NCBI GenBank assembly: GCA_002633025.1
Contig: NMRB01000865.1
Span: 1,851-65,850 of the forward strand
Reading direction: 5' to 3'
Length of the DNA: 64,000 bases
DNA from: Notospermus geniculatus
Lineage: Eukaryota > Nemertea > Pilidiophora > Heteronemertea > Lineidae
Of the stretch, positions 1 through 11,117 are shown one piece after another. The notes under the pieces are model-generated. The model was not told the origin of the DNA. It searched no databases and saw only the letters and a program-made list of their open reading frames with translations. Both the position numbers and the translations under genes were made by a program. Each line of letters opens with the position of its first letter. The stretch's first letter is position 1.

Positions 1-622
1 GAAGACCCCGATTGGGGTCGAAAATCTGCGAAATGTTCAGAGACGACTTTCCGATTTATTGTATACTGTATTTCAGGAGATGGTTGGTACCACAAATATC
101 GCCTGCTGCAAGGGCGTCTTTTAGCGTGTGACGTTAGACCGATAGAGTTACGGTGTGCATGTATATTAAACTTTGAAATTTCTCTTTTCTTTTCCACTTC
201 TTCGTAGATGCGAAGTGGAAATTTAAAAATTCAAGATGCACCATAACCCTCTCGGTCTTACATGATATGCTAAAAGACGCATGACTGGCGGCAGCGACAT
301 TTGTGGTATCAACCATCTCCAGAAATACATTAGTCCTGGAAATGAAGGTGGATTTCGTATTTCGTACTTCAGATGTTTCGTCTGTTTGCGAAACCTCACT
401 ATTCTCACACATTCGGAATCGAACGACAACAAACTGCTCAATCTGCCCTCAAAACGTCAGCTGGAGAGAATCAAAAAAGATGGCCGCTGGTGGTTGTAGG
501 CCTACTGCTGTTAATCTGTTTGAGTCCATTATAGAATTGCGCGCATGCTCAACCTGACTGATGAGCAGGAAACATCACAAGAATACACTGTCTAGTGGTC
601 CTATCGTTCGACAAGAGCTATT
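1..622. other. Left flank without a recognised gene
   Basis: No coding exon or RNA gene was recognised here. Bases 1-34 (starting GAAGACCCCGATTGGGGTC) are a second copy, in the opposite orientation, of a repeat end seen at 14979-15012, so the window edge cuts an interspersed repeat. The open frames in this stretch are short, overlap each other on both strands and resemble nothing I know. Confidence 0.5.
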
Positions 623-773
623 AGGGAGGTTTAGGAATCAAACGATAAACGTTAACGTTAACGACAACGTTATATTTGTACCGAAAATGCAATATAAACT
701 CTGGGGAATGTATAGTCTGAAAAATAACGTTGTCGTAAAGTTTACGTTTATCGTTTTATTTCTAAACCTCCCT
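623..773. mobile_element. Inverted-repeat MITE upstream of the astacin gene
   Basis: Two arms of about 50 bp are inverted copies. The left arm starts AGGGAGGTTTAG and runs through AAACGTTAACG; the right arm runs through AAAGTTTACGTTTATCG and ends CTAAACCTCCC. The flanking TATT on each side is a possible target-site duplication. The end CTAAACCTCCCTATTG recurs at about 3350-3366 in intron 4 of the next gene, so this is a repeated family. It contains no coding capacity. Confidence 0.65.
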
Positions 774-803
774 ATTGTTTGTTACTTCACATACGGTAAT
801 CCT

Positions 804-892
804 GATTGGTTGCTTTGCAGTAACAGGCATCATGATTGGTTCCTTCGTAAAAAACAACCATCCTGATTGGTGCCTTCACAGCGTCATATAAG
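804..892 (+). promoter_or_regulatory. Promoter of the astacin gene: three inverted CCAAT boxes and a TATA-like box
   Basis: GATTGG (inverted CCAAT) occurs at 804-809, 834-839 and 865-870, giving spacings of 30 and 31 bp, each in a similar context (TGATTGGT). CATATAAG at 885-892 is a TATA-like box 15 bp further on, about 50 bp before the chosen ATG at 940. A fourth ATTGG at 902-906 falls after the TATA-like box. NF-Y binds CCAAT boxes, and multiple boxes spaced about three helical turns apart are typical of strong NF-Y promoters. The assignment to the gene starting at 940 is from position. Confidence 0.55.
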
Positions 893-939
893 GAAGCTTG
901 AATTGGTTCATTTGTTTTAATGGTTGCATCACATTTTCA

Positions 940-3900
940 ATGCTTATGTCATCAAGCAAAACACAAATTTCGATCCTTCTTGCTGTTACAGTGGTGAGTC
1001 GTCTTCAGGGCGGATTCAATCCATTTTTCGAGGGGGATATCATTTTGGACAGCGAGCAGTCCGAGAAGGTGAACAAGGGAAGAAGGCGACGGAACCGTCG
1101 ACCAAGAATCAGACGGGCAACAACCAAACAGAAAAAGCGACTTTGGCCCAAGGCGATGGTACCATACACCATCGACCCTCAACTCCGTGAGTCCTCCCCC
1201 TTCTTTATTGATGGGTACTCTTAGGCATTCATCAAAGAGATGGAAATGGAAAGCTCTTAGGGGCCGTCTCAAAATTACATTAATGCCAAAAAAGACGAAG
1301 TGACTTCATCTTTTCCCTAACCCCCTCCCCCTTGAAAAGATGAGGTGGACACTTGACATTGGCTTCATCCATGGGAAGATGATAAAGAAAAACATATGGA
1401 GACACTAGTAAACAAAGAAAGCAATATTTATTTAGGGTAAAATCTATTCTCCTGTAAAAAAGAGTGATGCCAATTTTTTCAAAAAAGATGAAGTGGGCTT
1501 CCCCAAAATGAAAACCCCCTCCCCCCCAGACGAAGTCACTTCGTCTTTTTTGGCATCAAAACAATTTTGAGACGGCCCCTTACTTTTCTCTTGCAGCCGA
1601 GAAGACAAAGGAAGGGATAAAACAAGTCATCCAGCACTATGAAAGATTCACCTGTCTCCGGTTCCGACCGCGGAAAGAGTCCGACAAAGACTACATCCGA
1701 TATTCCTTCCAACCTGGGTCAGTAGCCATTCCTTCTCAGCATTTTGGAGATTGTTTGGATGATTCCTCTGATTTGAACTCTCTGTGATCATGAGCAATGT
1801 ACACTGGTGGACTGAAATATTAGGACAGGGGCCAGTTTGAAGTTGTTTGGTGTAAGTTTCTGCCTGTTAATGAATGTAATGAACTCAACTTGTGGGAAGG
1901 GTCCTTCTTTCCCCTTGCTACAATTTCAGTGAATTACATCAGTGGCAATTATGCAATGAGGTTAATGACAATATGGCAGTTCTCGCCCTTGTTCATCAAA
2001 GGCATTTACAAGCAAATACTCGTTTTTCTTCATTTTTTCTTAAGAATAAAGCTTTTAATTACTCACGGTTGATGATACACTTTGTGTTACTTGTGTTACA
2101 TAACATGTCTGACCAGTTACGTCATAAAAAGACATGTGTTTAAATCACTTGAAATTAACAACAATCCACATTGGAAGTGCAGAAATGAAAGTTAAAACAT
2201 GATCAAAAATGTGTTCTAGACTTTATTCAAGCCCAAACATTTCGGGCCATATTAAAAAAGGGCGTTTAAGACTTTAGACGCGTGTAACTTCGTCAAATGC
2301 ATGGGGGAAGTGTGTGCATTTAGTGAGGTTATACACGCGTCTAAGCCTTAATCGCGCGATGATCACCCTTTTTGAATACGGCCCACAGTCTTCTTCTGAT
2401 TCTGAACAGGCAGAAACTTGCATCAAACTTCAAACTGGCCACTGTCCTATTTCTGTCCACCAGTGTAGTAAGCGTGCAGGTGTTGTAAGAGGTGTCCACG
2501 CAAACCAGATCTTTGTTGAGACTCGTTGCTAAGAATCCCTCTTGGTTAGCCTACTCTTATTTTTCTGTCCTTCCCCACAGCTGCTGGTCGTACATTGGCC
2601 GACAAGGAGGACCTCAGAGACTCGTCCTTGGTTCAGGCTGTGAGAAGTTTGGGACCATTGTACACGAAACGGGCCATGCCCTTGGGCTCTGGCATGAACA
2701 GGTAGTCTATCACGTTGATTTCTTTGGTATCCGGGCGCCATAGAGCGAGCCTATCGGTAGCCAATATAGAGCCCTGTTATAGTCCTTTGTTTGCTCAGCA
2801 ACAGTGGCGCAAACGAACCGACGCAAAAGACACTTTCAGGACGATGAGGTGACTAACCATTTTGAACGAACTGTAGCTAAACGTGCGTGTATCTGTCAGC
2901 AATCAGCTGTCAATGTAATTGTACCCGGATTTTCCAATTTGTTTTCTTTTTTAGAGTCGAACTGATCGTGACAAATACGTAAAAGTAAATAAAGAGAACA
3001 TATCACCAAGTTTCCGCAAAGATTTTGGTGTCATAGGCAAAAGGTCTTCGTCACCGAGGGGCTATCCGTATGATTATGAGAGTGTTATGCATTACGGGGA
3101 GAAATACTTCACCGTGAATGGGAGACCGACCTTAGAGGTAAAATACATGTAGTACAGAATTTCAGTTGAAAGGTATCCCGAAGTTGTGCCATATTTTGGC
3201 AGCTTTGATGGCGCTCGTAAATCTATAGCCTCACGCAGCCAGCCGTTTCGTTCCGCAGGGCGGCTTTCCATTGGAGCGTTTCCGTGCGCGGAAACGCTCG
3301 AAAGCATTGTTTAAAAAACAATGCTTTCGTGCGTTTCTGCGCACGGATTTCTAAACCTCCCTATTGAACCGCGCTGAACCGCCGTCAGAACCGTCCTCGT
3401 GTGAAGGCCACCGGCCACTTGTGCGTTTTACGCTCCGTCATGCGCTTTTTCCCATTATTTGGAAGCAGAGCGGCGGAAAATAACAAAAGACGTAACGCAT
3501 GACGCAGCGCAAAACGCACAAGTGGCCCGAGACCTTAAAGGCCCGAACCCACTGACGCGTTTTCACGCAGCGGAAAAACGCTGCGGCAGAAAATGCTTTG
3601 TTAAAAGGCAGCGGACCGAGAATATAACAAAGAATTTGCCGGGCGGTGATGAAACCGCGGCGGCAAGACGCGTCAGTGGGTTCAGGCCTTAAGGCCTGCT
3701 TTTCACGCTGCGTGATGCGTCAATCTTTTGTTATTTTCCGCCGCTCTGCTTCCAAACAATGGGCGAAGCGTCAAAACGCGGCGTGAAACGCTCATGTGGA
3801 AACGGGTCTTTAAAGGCCCGTTTCCACAGAAGCGGTAGCGTGAGCGTTTTGACGCTTCGCCCATTGTTTGGAAGCAGAGCGGCGGAAAATAACAAAAGAT

Positions 3901-6900
3901 TTGACGCATCACGCAGCGTGAAACGCGTCTGTGGAAACGAGCCTTTAGGCCCGAACCCACTGACGCGTTTTCACGCAGCGGGAAAACGCAGCGGCAGAAA
4001 ATGCTTTGTTAAAAGGCAGCGGACCGAGAATATAACAAAGAATTTGTCGAGCGGTGATGAAACCGCGGCGGGAAAACGCGACAGTGGGTTCAGGCCTAAA
4101 GGCCCGAACCCACTGACGCGTTTTCCCGCAGCGGGAAAACGCAGCGGCAGAAAATGCTTTGTTAAAAGGCAACGGACCGAGAATATAACAATGAATTTGT
4201 TGGGCAGTGATGAAACCGCGGCGGGAAAACGCGACAGTGGGTTCGGGCCTTTAGGCCTGCTTTCCATAAAGGCCTGAACCCACTGTCGCGTTTTTCCGCC
4301 GCGGTTTCATCACTGCCCGACAAATTCTTTGTTATATTCTCGGTTCGCTGCCTTTTAACAAAGCATTTTCTGCCGGTGCGTTTTCCCGCTGCGGGAAAAC
4401 GCGTCAGTGGGTTCGGGCCTTTAGAGCGTTTTCGTGCGCGCAAACGCTCAGAAGCATTGTTTGTTTCCGCGTCGTTGGTCACCGCGCGGAAAAATACAAT
4501 GCTTTTCAAGCGTTTTCGCGCACGGAAACGCTCCATGGAAAGCCGCCCTTGCGCGATTCAGCGGCTGGGTGATCGTAAATCCCGCCTCGTTTGTTGCATG
4601 CGCCACTGTTCATGAGAGTTGAGTTGAAGACGGATCCAAGGTGGATTTGAGAAATGACGGACAACGAGTCCCTGGAAAATGCGTCGGGAATGAATAATCC
4701 CGTCGGAAAAGTCGCGTCAAGGGTGATACTCGTCGAACGTTTTACAACGGTGAAGACGAAAAATACCGGTATTCTTTATTGTTTTAGGTGATAGGAATAG
4801 GCAAAACTCTTGGTCTAAAGATTGGACAGCGGGATGGTTTGAGTGCCCTCGATGCAGCCCAACTCAGTGATATGTACCGATGTCAGACAAAAAATAAAAG
4901 AGGTTTGGTGAACAGATACTTATCTAATGTTGTCACAGCACGTTCAGGGTTTTCGCCAAGTCATCGAAACGCCAAACCGAACGTCGGGTTTTCCTTTTCG
5001 TCGGGTGCTCTCTAAATGGGATTGGCGTTGGCGTTGGCGTTGGCGTTTCGGGGGCTTTGCGAAAATTCTCTATTTGGTGCTTGCTGTCCCGCCGGACCGT
5101 CGTCACATGTAGGATCTTGTACCATTGCCGGCTGGGGGATGGATTGAAAGAGGTTCTGATGATCTGAGGTCGATTTCAAGCCCTTTCGCTCCCTGCCCTG
5201 ATCTCTTATCTGCACTAAAGGTTCTGTCCCCGGTTCTGTCGCTGCCATGGGTAGTCAGATCACCTCTCTAACACAGCATCACAATTCAACGATCTATAAT
5301 TTGAGATGCCATGATGTATGGTTTCTTGTTCCGCGAAGTAAAACGTCCCTCCATCTGTTTTCAGTCTGCGACTCAACCTGGGTACGATATAAAACCAGCT
5401 GTTATAAGTTCTTCAGGCGGCCACCGAAACAGTTTGGGGGAGCAAAGGCATTTTGTAAGGAGAGGAATTCAGAATTGTTAAGCATTGATGACAAGGGTGA
5501 AGACAGCTTTCTTAAAAGGTGTGTATTGGTGCAGGCGCGGATCCAAGGGGGGGGGGCACACCCGGCCCGTGCCCCTCTATTTTGTGGAAAATCTTTAAAA
5601 TTGACCCGGAAATTTCGAAATTTTGAAAAGATGTTAAAATTTGACCGAGGTTTTCCACGATGTGCGCTGACTGCGCCCCCTCTTTCCCATGATTCTGGAT
5701 CCGCCCCTGTGGTGTGTCACTGGTCGAGTGCGGTGGGCTGAGGGTACAATTCACCTGCCCCAAAACGGCGTTGGGACATGTTGCGACTTAGTGATTTCTG
5801 CCATCACCGTGTTATCTTCGCCATTTCATCACAACAGTTAGGCCTACTGTAGCGCACATTTGCGACAAAACTCAATGCGTTAGGCAGGGGTGTCTGTTAA
5901 AATCGACTGACCTGGCTGAATGACGAGTCGACAGCGTTGGGTCAGTCGACTTTAAAAACACCCCTAACGCATTGAGTTTTGTCGCAAATGTGCGCTAGGC
6001 TTTACCCTACCAATTTTTTCCGGCCCTTTCCTTTTTTAGATACCTCAATGAGCACAGATCAGACACTGACGTCTGGAGAACGGCCGGTCGGAAGGACAGT
6101 TATTACGGTTGGATCTGGCACAACACAGACGACAGATCTCATAAAAAAATGTATTACCAGAACTGGTCAGACAAGGAACCCAAAGACAGAACCACACTTG
6201 TCCTGAAGAAGGATAGTAAGGGACGCTATAAGTGGAGCACAGATTGGGCGGGGTCCTACAAACAATTTCCAGCGTATAGTTATGGTTTTATTTGTGAAAG
6301 GGACCAATCAGGTATGAAAACCCGATTATGTAATGCCACGATTCCAGTAGGCCTAGTTTCTTTATTGTCCACCGGCGAGGTCCTGGGTTCGAATCTCACT
6401 GGGCGTGAGACTTTGGGCAAGTCTCTTTGCCTCACTGGCATCTCTCTACCCAGGTGTATAAATGGGTACCGGTCGGAAATGCTCGGATTAGCGCTGAATG
6501 AGCAGCTCATCTAGAGTTCTACTGAAAGGTTTCAGGATAGACTGGGGTTAAAGTGTAAAGTCGGATGACACCTCTACCGTTGTTGATATCAGACTATAAA
6601 CCGAACTTTTTTAATGTTCAAACAACACATGGGAATCCGCTGTGCCAAGACTGCGTCGAGTGTGACCTGAAAGTCTGTGAGCATAAATATTGGGACTTCC
6701 CCATCAAAATTCATCTAGTACCGACATCTCTTTTCAGCAAAAGGATGCCTCCACAGTCGTTTCCGAGATGGTCGGGACTACCGAGGGGAGATAAACTACT
6801 CTGAAAAGGGCCTAGTTTGCCAAAAATGGACGTCTCAGTGGCCTCACCAACATACTACTCTGGATGAGAATCCACATAGGAATGTACAGAATGGATTAGG

Positions 6901-7012
6901 GTATCACAACTTTTGTCGGAATCCTGATGGAAGAAAAGCCAAACCTTGGTGTTACGTCACAAAACTGAAGACAATTTGGCAGTACTGTGATGTCAATCTT
7001 TGCAAACCATAG
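940..7012 (+). CDS. Secreted astacin metalloprotease with C-type lectin and kringle domains (8 exons)
   Basis: Exons by GT-AG sites: 940-1186, 1597-1717, 2581-2701, 2955-3137, 4788-4902, 5365-5518, 6040-6311, 6738-7012. They total 1488 nt (495 aa plus TAG) in one frame. The chosen ATG at 940 gives a hydrophobic signal peptide (about residues 7-23). FEGD at residues 30-33 is the astacin propeptide aspartate switch; a very basic stretch (RRRRNRR, about 48-54) is a likely processing site. The catalytic domain starts near LWPKAMVPY; zinc motif [13 protein letters not shown] at 151-163 and Met-turn SVMHY at 206-210 are complete, so it should be an active zinc endopeptidase. A C-type lectin-like domain spans about 264-404: WIWHN and FICE are present, but the usual Cys after the WSTDW segment is missing and EPK replaces the EPN sugar motif, so sugar binding is doubtful. 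A kringle (408-493; DGRDYRG, CRNPDG, PWCY, YCDV) ends the protein. Substrate unknown. AATAAA at 7930 is a possible polyA signal. Confidence 0.9.
1260..1579. mobile_element. Harbinger-like MITE in intron 1 of the astacin gene
   Basis: A 320-bp element with inverted ends: left GGGGCCGTCTCAAAATTAC, right the complement ending TTTTGAGACGGCCCC. About 45 bp of each end pairs, including GCCAAAAAAGACGAAGTGACTT. TTA flanks both sides (1257-1259 and 1580-1582), a target-site duplication of the kind made by PIF/Harbinger elements. There is no transposase. The right end lies 14 bp before the exon 2 acceptor, so it makes up most of the intron. Confidence 0.75.
2244..2394. mobile_element. Inverted-repeat MITE in intron 2 of the astacin gene
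   Basis: Ends GGGCCATATT and AATACGGCCC are inverted copies, and the inner arms (ACGCGTGTAAC against GTTATACACGCGT) also pair. About 151 bp, non-coding. The same GGGCCGTATTC-type end is seen in the element at 57236-57442. Confidence 0.6.
3211..4590. mobile_element. Nest of GC-rich palindromic MITEs filling intron 4
   Basis: The outer arms pair over the whole stretch: GGGCGGCTTTCCATTGGAGC near 3247 against GCTCCATGGAAAGCCGCCC near 4530. Inside is a perfect palindrome GAGCGTTTCCGTGCGCGG... (3272-3300) with a diverged partner near 4425-4450. Between them are three direct copies and one inverted copy of a roughly 150-bp hairpin element (about 3540-3690, 3950-4098, 4105-4253, inverted 4266-4425; each with AACCCACTGACGCGTTTT and AAAATGCTTTGTTAAAAGGC). 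A second hairpin type (GGAAGCAGAGCGGCGG) lies at about 3380-3545, 3690-3820 and 3820-3948. Open frames here come from repeat translation and are not genes. Confidence 0.65.
5022..5047 (+). repeat. (TTGGCG)4 short tandem repeat in intron 5
   Basis: Four perfect TTGGCG hexamers in intron 5 of the astacin gene. The remaining part of this intron shows no recognisable structure. Confidence 0.8.
5532..5709. mobile_element. CAG...CTG-ended DNA transposon remnant, intron 6 of astacin gene
   Basis: The ends CAGGCGCGGATCC and GGATCCGCCCCTG are inverted copies. TGGTG flanks both sides (5527-5531 and 5710-5714), a perfect 5-bp target-site duplication. It belongs to the same family as 12938-13434 and 16898-17191. 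The CAG/CTG ends with GGATCC resemble hAT-type elements that make short duplications. It is 178 bp and non-coding. Confidence 0.7.
5850..5997. mobile_element. Palindromic TA-flanked MITE in intron 6
   Basis: The arms TAGCGCACATTTGCGACAAA (5850 on) and the complement ending TTTGTCGCAAATGTGCGCTA (to 5997) pair almost perfectly over about 40 bp, including AACTCAATGCGTTAGG. The TA at both ends fits Tc1/mariner-type insertion. It ends about 40 bp before the acceptor of exon 7. Confidence 0.7.
6345..6535 (+). mobile_element. tRNA-derived SINE fragment in intron 7 of the astacin gene
   Basis: CTGGGTTCGAATCTCACT (about 6381-6398) matches an RNA polymerase III B box in tRNA context. It is followed by TTGGGCAAGTCTCTTTGCC and a TATAAATGGGTACC stretch, which resembles the LINE2-type tail shared by many SINEs. 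The A box is not clear, so the copy is probably 5'-truncated. Confidence 0.5.
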
Positions 7013-8443
7013 GCATCAATCAACCTGATCAGGGAAGCATTCAGATCCTGCTTCACATGGATGGGTCATCCCTCATTTTCTGGACCAGGCCCAGATGACT
7101 GTAAACTCCACTGTGACACTTGATAAATAATAGCAAGAATATATAAGTACCAAGAATGTACAACTTAGTAATCAATCAAACGGATGGGCATTAAGTTACT
7201 TTTTCTGATAATAGAGGGCGTACAGTAATTATAGGCCTAATTAAATAACCAATGTTTAGATTTAACGGTTGTTGACTGAATTGTATTACAGTCAACGTCG
7301 CATATAACGTACTGATTGGGACCTGCAATTTTTGTCCGTTATATGCAAAGTCTGTTATATGCATATGGCCAATGCATTGTAAAACGGGTCCGGGGCTTCC
7401 AATTTCAGTACGTTATAGGCGATTGTCCGGTATATGCAAGGCTGTTATATGCGACGTTGACTGTATTTAGAATATCGGCAATATTCTTATGTAAAGTTAC
7501 AGACATATTACTGGCGTACAAAATTTTTTTGATTTTGGTGAAACCATGGATTTGTTGTTTAGGTCAGAGTGCCCGACCCTGAGATCAAGTACGATATCAA
7601 TTTGTCGAAAATATGGTCCATTCAAAAGTACTCTGTAGCTCGGTTATTTCTGAGTGCATATAACTATGGGAGGTGTCAATTTGTTCGTAATGATCTTCTC
7701 TACACAATAATCCTTCACAAATTAAGATCCCTTCAGTTACAGGTTCACCAAAGGCAAATTAGTAAACTCACTTTTGGCACACATTTTGAGTTGTACATTC
7801 TTGGTACTTATATATTCTTGATAATAGGCCTACACACATGAATTGTTTTGTGTCATCTATTTGTTAGCAGCAATTGATCCTGTAACAAAGTACAATGTAC
7901 ATGTACTGATTGCACTCTACATAATTTGTAATAAAATGGAAAAGTAAATAATGTGTACATTGAAAATTCCATTTATCATGTTTATTAAAGTGTTTCAAGT
8001 TCATTTTCTACAAATGACAGAAACAATGGATTGGAAAGTATCACACTGCAACAATATCCATAGCAACAAGTTGATTTCACAGTTATGCATGCTTCTGTGG
8101 TCAAAGGAGCTGATGAACTGCATCTGTGCTCTCCAAATCCACTTTATTCATCTGCAATATTATCTTGTAACATTCCATGAGTGTTTAGAGCAGGGTCAAG
8201 ACCTGACAGAGTGATTTACCAGTCCAAAACCACTATTGTGTGTGGGCATCCGATCAGTCCTTCCACTGTGGTGTTAGTCCTCCGTTGTCTGTTTTTCCCT
8301 GATGAGGTCATTGGCTATCTCCTCCTCCCTGGCATGTCTGTGGAGTTCCGTTGAACAAGTTTATTCCTCACGCTGGCACTGACCATGGAGGTATAAAATA
8401 AGATACCTCCATGCACTGACACATGTCAATGCAAGATGTTCTT
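7013..8443. other. Convergent spacer between the astacin gene and LYRM2
   Basis: Apart from a small MITE at 7287-7465, this is AT-rich sequence with no recognised exon. Likely 3' ends meet here: AATAAA on + at 7930-7935 for the astacin gene, and TTTATT at 8360-8365 (AATAAA on -) about 80 bp past the LYRM2 stop codon. Confidence 0.55.
7287..7465. mobile_element. Pogo/Tigger-like MITE
   Basis: It starts TACAGTCAACGTCGCATATA and ends with the complement TATATGCGACGTTGACTGTA, with TA at both ends. The middle has repeated degenerate copies of CGTTATATGC. CAGT...ACTG ends with TA duplication are typical of the pogo/Tigger branch of Tc1/mariner. 179 bp, non-coding. Confidence 0.7.
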
Positions 8444-9599
8444 TCACCTGGCAAGGGTAATGGAACTTTCTAGCTCTTTATAATGTTTCTTCCCTCTGGC
8501 TAAATGCATTCTGATTACATCCTGTAAACAAAGAAAACAAACACTGTACAGTGGAACCCCGGTCGACGACCACCCCTATAACGCGACCACCCCGGAAAGA
8601 CGACCAGTTTTCAATTGTCCCGATTGTTTTTCTCTTTATTTCCCTTTGGAGAGTTTCACTAACGCGACCACCCCGCTATCCAGACCGCGACCACAGCTTT
8701 GGCTGTCCCAAGTGGCAATTAGCACCTCGGTAACACGACCACCAGCAACCTAATTAGTGGTCTGATTATCAAACAAAGGCGAGTCAGCAGTGTGTGTGTT
8801 CCAAACAGGACCAATTAACACATGACATAAGCCATGTGCATGACGGTTTGGGGTCAGCGATCATAAAAGGCAGGCCTAAGCATGAGATGGGCGCAATATT
8901 TAGGCCTACAAGGAATTCACCATTTCCACACCTGCCAGTCGTCCATCCTAGTCGTCACAGTGTCAGTGGCCTATCTGCTTACTAGTATCAGGCCAGGCTG
9001 GAGGTGGTCTAGTCTGGTTTATTAAACGAAACATGGATAAAAAAGAAAATATGACACTCAGTTTACTTCGGTCTGGATCGGCACTCATCGGGCCGATTTC
9101 GGTAAGGCGACCACCCCGCTAACGCGACCACTTTGGGTCTGTCCCGTGGGTGGTCATGTTACCGGGGTTCCACTGTAATCATATTCCATAATATCTTTCA
9201 AATGTATGCCATCCCTCATTTTGTTTATCAATGGTGAATTTGTTAAAGTGTCCTGTCATGACTTCAAAAACGCCCATTTCACAGAGAGATTTCAATGCAA
9301 GTGAATATCTAGACCAAGCAAACTACATGTACCTCATCTTTCTGGTGCTTGTTCATCTTGAAGTCATGACGGACAAAATCTCTCAGTTCCCTCCTGGACT
9401 CTTGATTGTCAACCTGCTGTATACACCTCATCATCTGGCGATAGAGCTTGAGAACTTCTTGACGCAGGATGAACTGGAGTGAAAAAGAAAAGGCAGGGGG
9501 TAACGACAAATGATCATGATGTGGCTGGGTGAGTGGGGCTTGGCAAGGCTTGGGGGNAACCTGCTTCAAAGTCATCGCGTTTGGAATCTTGGAAGCCAT
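8444..9599 (-). CDS. LYRM2: LYR motif-containing protein 2 (3 exons)
   Basis: Exons on the - strand: 9599-9561 (13 codons), 9473-9333 (47 codons), 8521-8444 (25 codons plus TGA), joined at GT-AG sites in phase 0; 85 aa, close to the usual 88. The protein begins MASKIPNAMTLKQ, and LYR at residues 23-25 (KLYRQMMR) is the family motif. The C-terminal exon (DVIRMHLARG, YKELE, TLAR) matches the LYRM2 pattern. The family is mitochondrial: LYR proteins bind acyl carrier protein and help assemble respiratory complexes or iron-sulphur proteins, and LYRM2 is tied to complex I. AATAAA on - at 8365-8360 fits polyadenylation. Intron 2 holds a Tigger-like element. An ambiguous base (9557) lies next to the exon 1 donor. 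Confidence 0.92.
8547..9177. mobile_element. Tigger-like element in LYRM2 intron 2
   Basis: It starts TACAGTGGAACCCCGGT and ends ACCGGGGTTCCACTGTA, perfect inverted ends bounded by TA. Repeats of ACGCGACCACCCCG lie near both ends (8580, 8665, 9105-9130). About 631 bp, with no transposase recognised. It is intronic, so it should not affect the protein. Confidence 0.8.
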
Positions 9600-11117
9600 G
9601 TTAGCAGAAATGTATCTCCACCACCCTGAAGAGTTCAGCCTCAAACCAGGTAGGCTATTGCTGTACATTAGATGTACATAGACACCTGCAGTAAGCTTAC
9701 TGGAAGCGAGAGTGATCCGATAGAGGGCGGATCAAGTCTCCGCAGGTGTCGCATGTTGTTTATTTTCCTGCTGCTAAAAGCACGTTTTCCGGAAGAATGA
9801 ATCATCATTTAGAATAGTCTGCAACAGATTTCCATTCTCCAAAGTATTCTCATTTCCGAAAACTGTGATTTTACGACGTGGAGACCCTGAGTTGGTGAGA
9901 AGAATGATGATAGACGTCGACATTGTTGAAGAAGCAAGGCTCGGATCTGATCTGTTGCATGCTGCTGTCTTAGCTGCTCATCATCATCCCATGCCATGCC
10001 ATGCCATGCCATGATGCAATGCATGAATGATAGGGCCTCCTACCCATCCCATGCTCATGATCTCATTATCTGTGTTCATTTCATTTTCACTTTAGGCCTA
10101 AATATCACAAATCATGAAATCATGATCATATCCCATTGTTGCATGTTCCAGTGTCTCGTCATCCCATTTAGGCCTAGGCCTAGGCCTATGCTATGCGTTA
10201 AAAGCTAGTAGGCCTATATTATTTTAGTGGGTGGAAGTTAGGCATGTAGGGGTTAGGGTTAGGATTACATCATCCTCGAAAGGTTATGGCAATATGGGTG
10301 GGGTAAGCCATATATTTGTTTTTGGAAGTCCACTAAATTGCAATTAACAGATTCTGGCGATGGTCTATGTTATAAAGTGCCAACCGTGCCATGATGATCA
10401 TGATGCAATTGCCAATGATACCTGTCCCATGCTCATGATCTCATCATCTCATGATCTGACTGTGTTCATTTCACTTTGTCTGGAAAATATCACAAATCAT
10501 GAAATCATATCATATCAGATAGGATAGGCCTATATGAAAAAAAAAATATATGTATAATTGGCCACATAGGGTGGGTGGTCTATCACAAATCATCATCAAA
10601 ACCATGCATGGTCTATTCTAGTGTCAACTTCTCAGGTAGCCGCAGGTGGGATGAGGCCTACATGTAGCTAGCCTACATGTACCATCATACCAGCCTAGGC
10701 CTAGTAGTAGGCGATCTGTCATCATGAATATAGGCCAAGCCCCATGAGCACAAGCTTACATAAATCAGAGGAAAATGAACCCATTGTTATTGTATAGGCC
10801 CCTAAAATGCAATTTTATTTTGCAGGTTCTCAAAAATATTTGTCGTTGGTCATCAGGATGACATTGATTTGATGTGAACTTTTGAGTATAATTGGATGAA
10901 GACTAGCATGAGACAGACAAGTTCAACTGAGTTGTTTCAAGTGATGGATTACATCTGATGGGCGAATGCTGAGTCAAAGAATGCCAGTGTTGGTTTTGGT
11001 CGTTTCAAGCCAAAATTACCGGTACTGAAAAAAATGTGCTAAATATAAGAAGAAAGGATCAGTGTTGTGGGCCAAATGGATGACAATATATGATAATATC
11101 TGGTGTGATAATCTTCA
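9600..11117. other. Divergent spacer between LYRM2 and MBTPS2
   Basis: No exon recognised. It contains (CCATG)5 at 9989-10013 and three tandem GGCCTA units at 10171-10188. A roughly 90-bp segment occurs twice (around 10055-10150 and 10430-10520; shared TATCACAAATCATGAAATCAT), an imperfect direct duplication. It should contain the promoters of both genes, but no core promoter element is convincing. Confidence 0.5.
9989..10013 (+). repeat. (CCATG)5 microsatellite
   Basis: Five perfect CCATG pentamers, followed by the related ATGCAATGCATG. Confidence 0.9.

Noticed and set aside
3459-4615. Arg/Lys-rich open frames on both strands in astacin intron 4
   Set aside because: They are translations of the GC-rich palindromic MITEs; the same peptide-like runs (e.g. 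RFPAAGKR) repeat in both orientations.
6565-6737. Cys-rich open stretch ([18 protein letters not shown]) between lectin and kringle exons
   Set aside because: It is not needed: exon 7 (ends phase 1 at 6311) splices directly to 6738 in frame. The stretch lacks a good acceptor in the right phase, so I treat it as intron.
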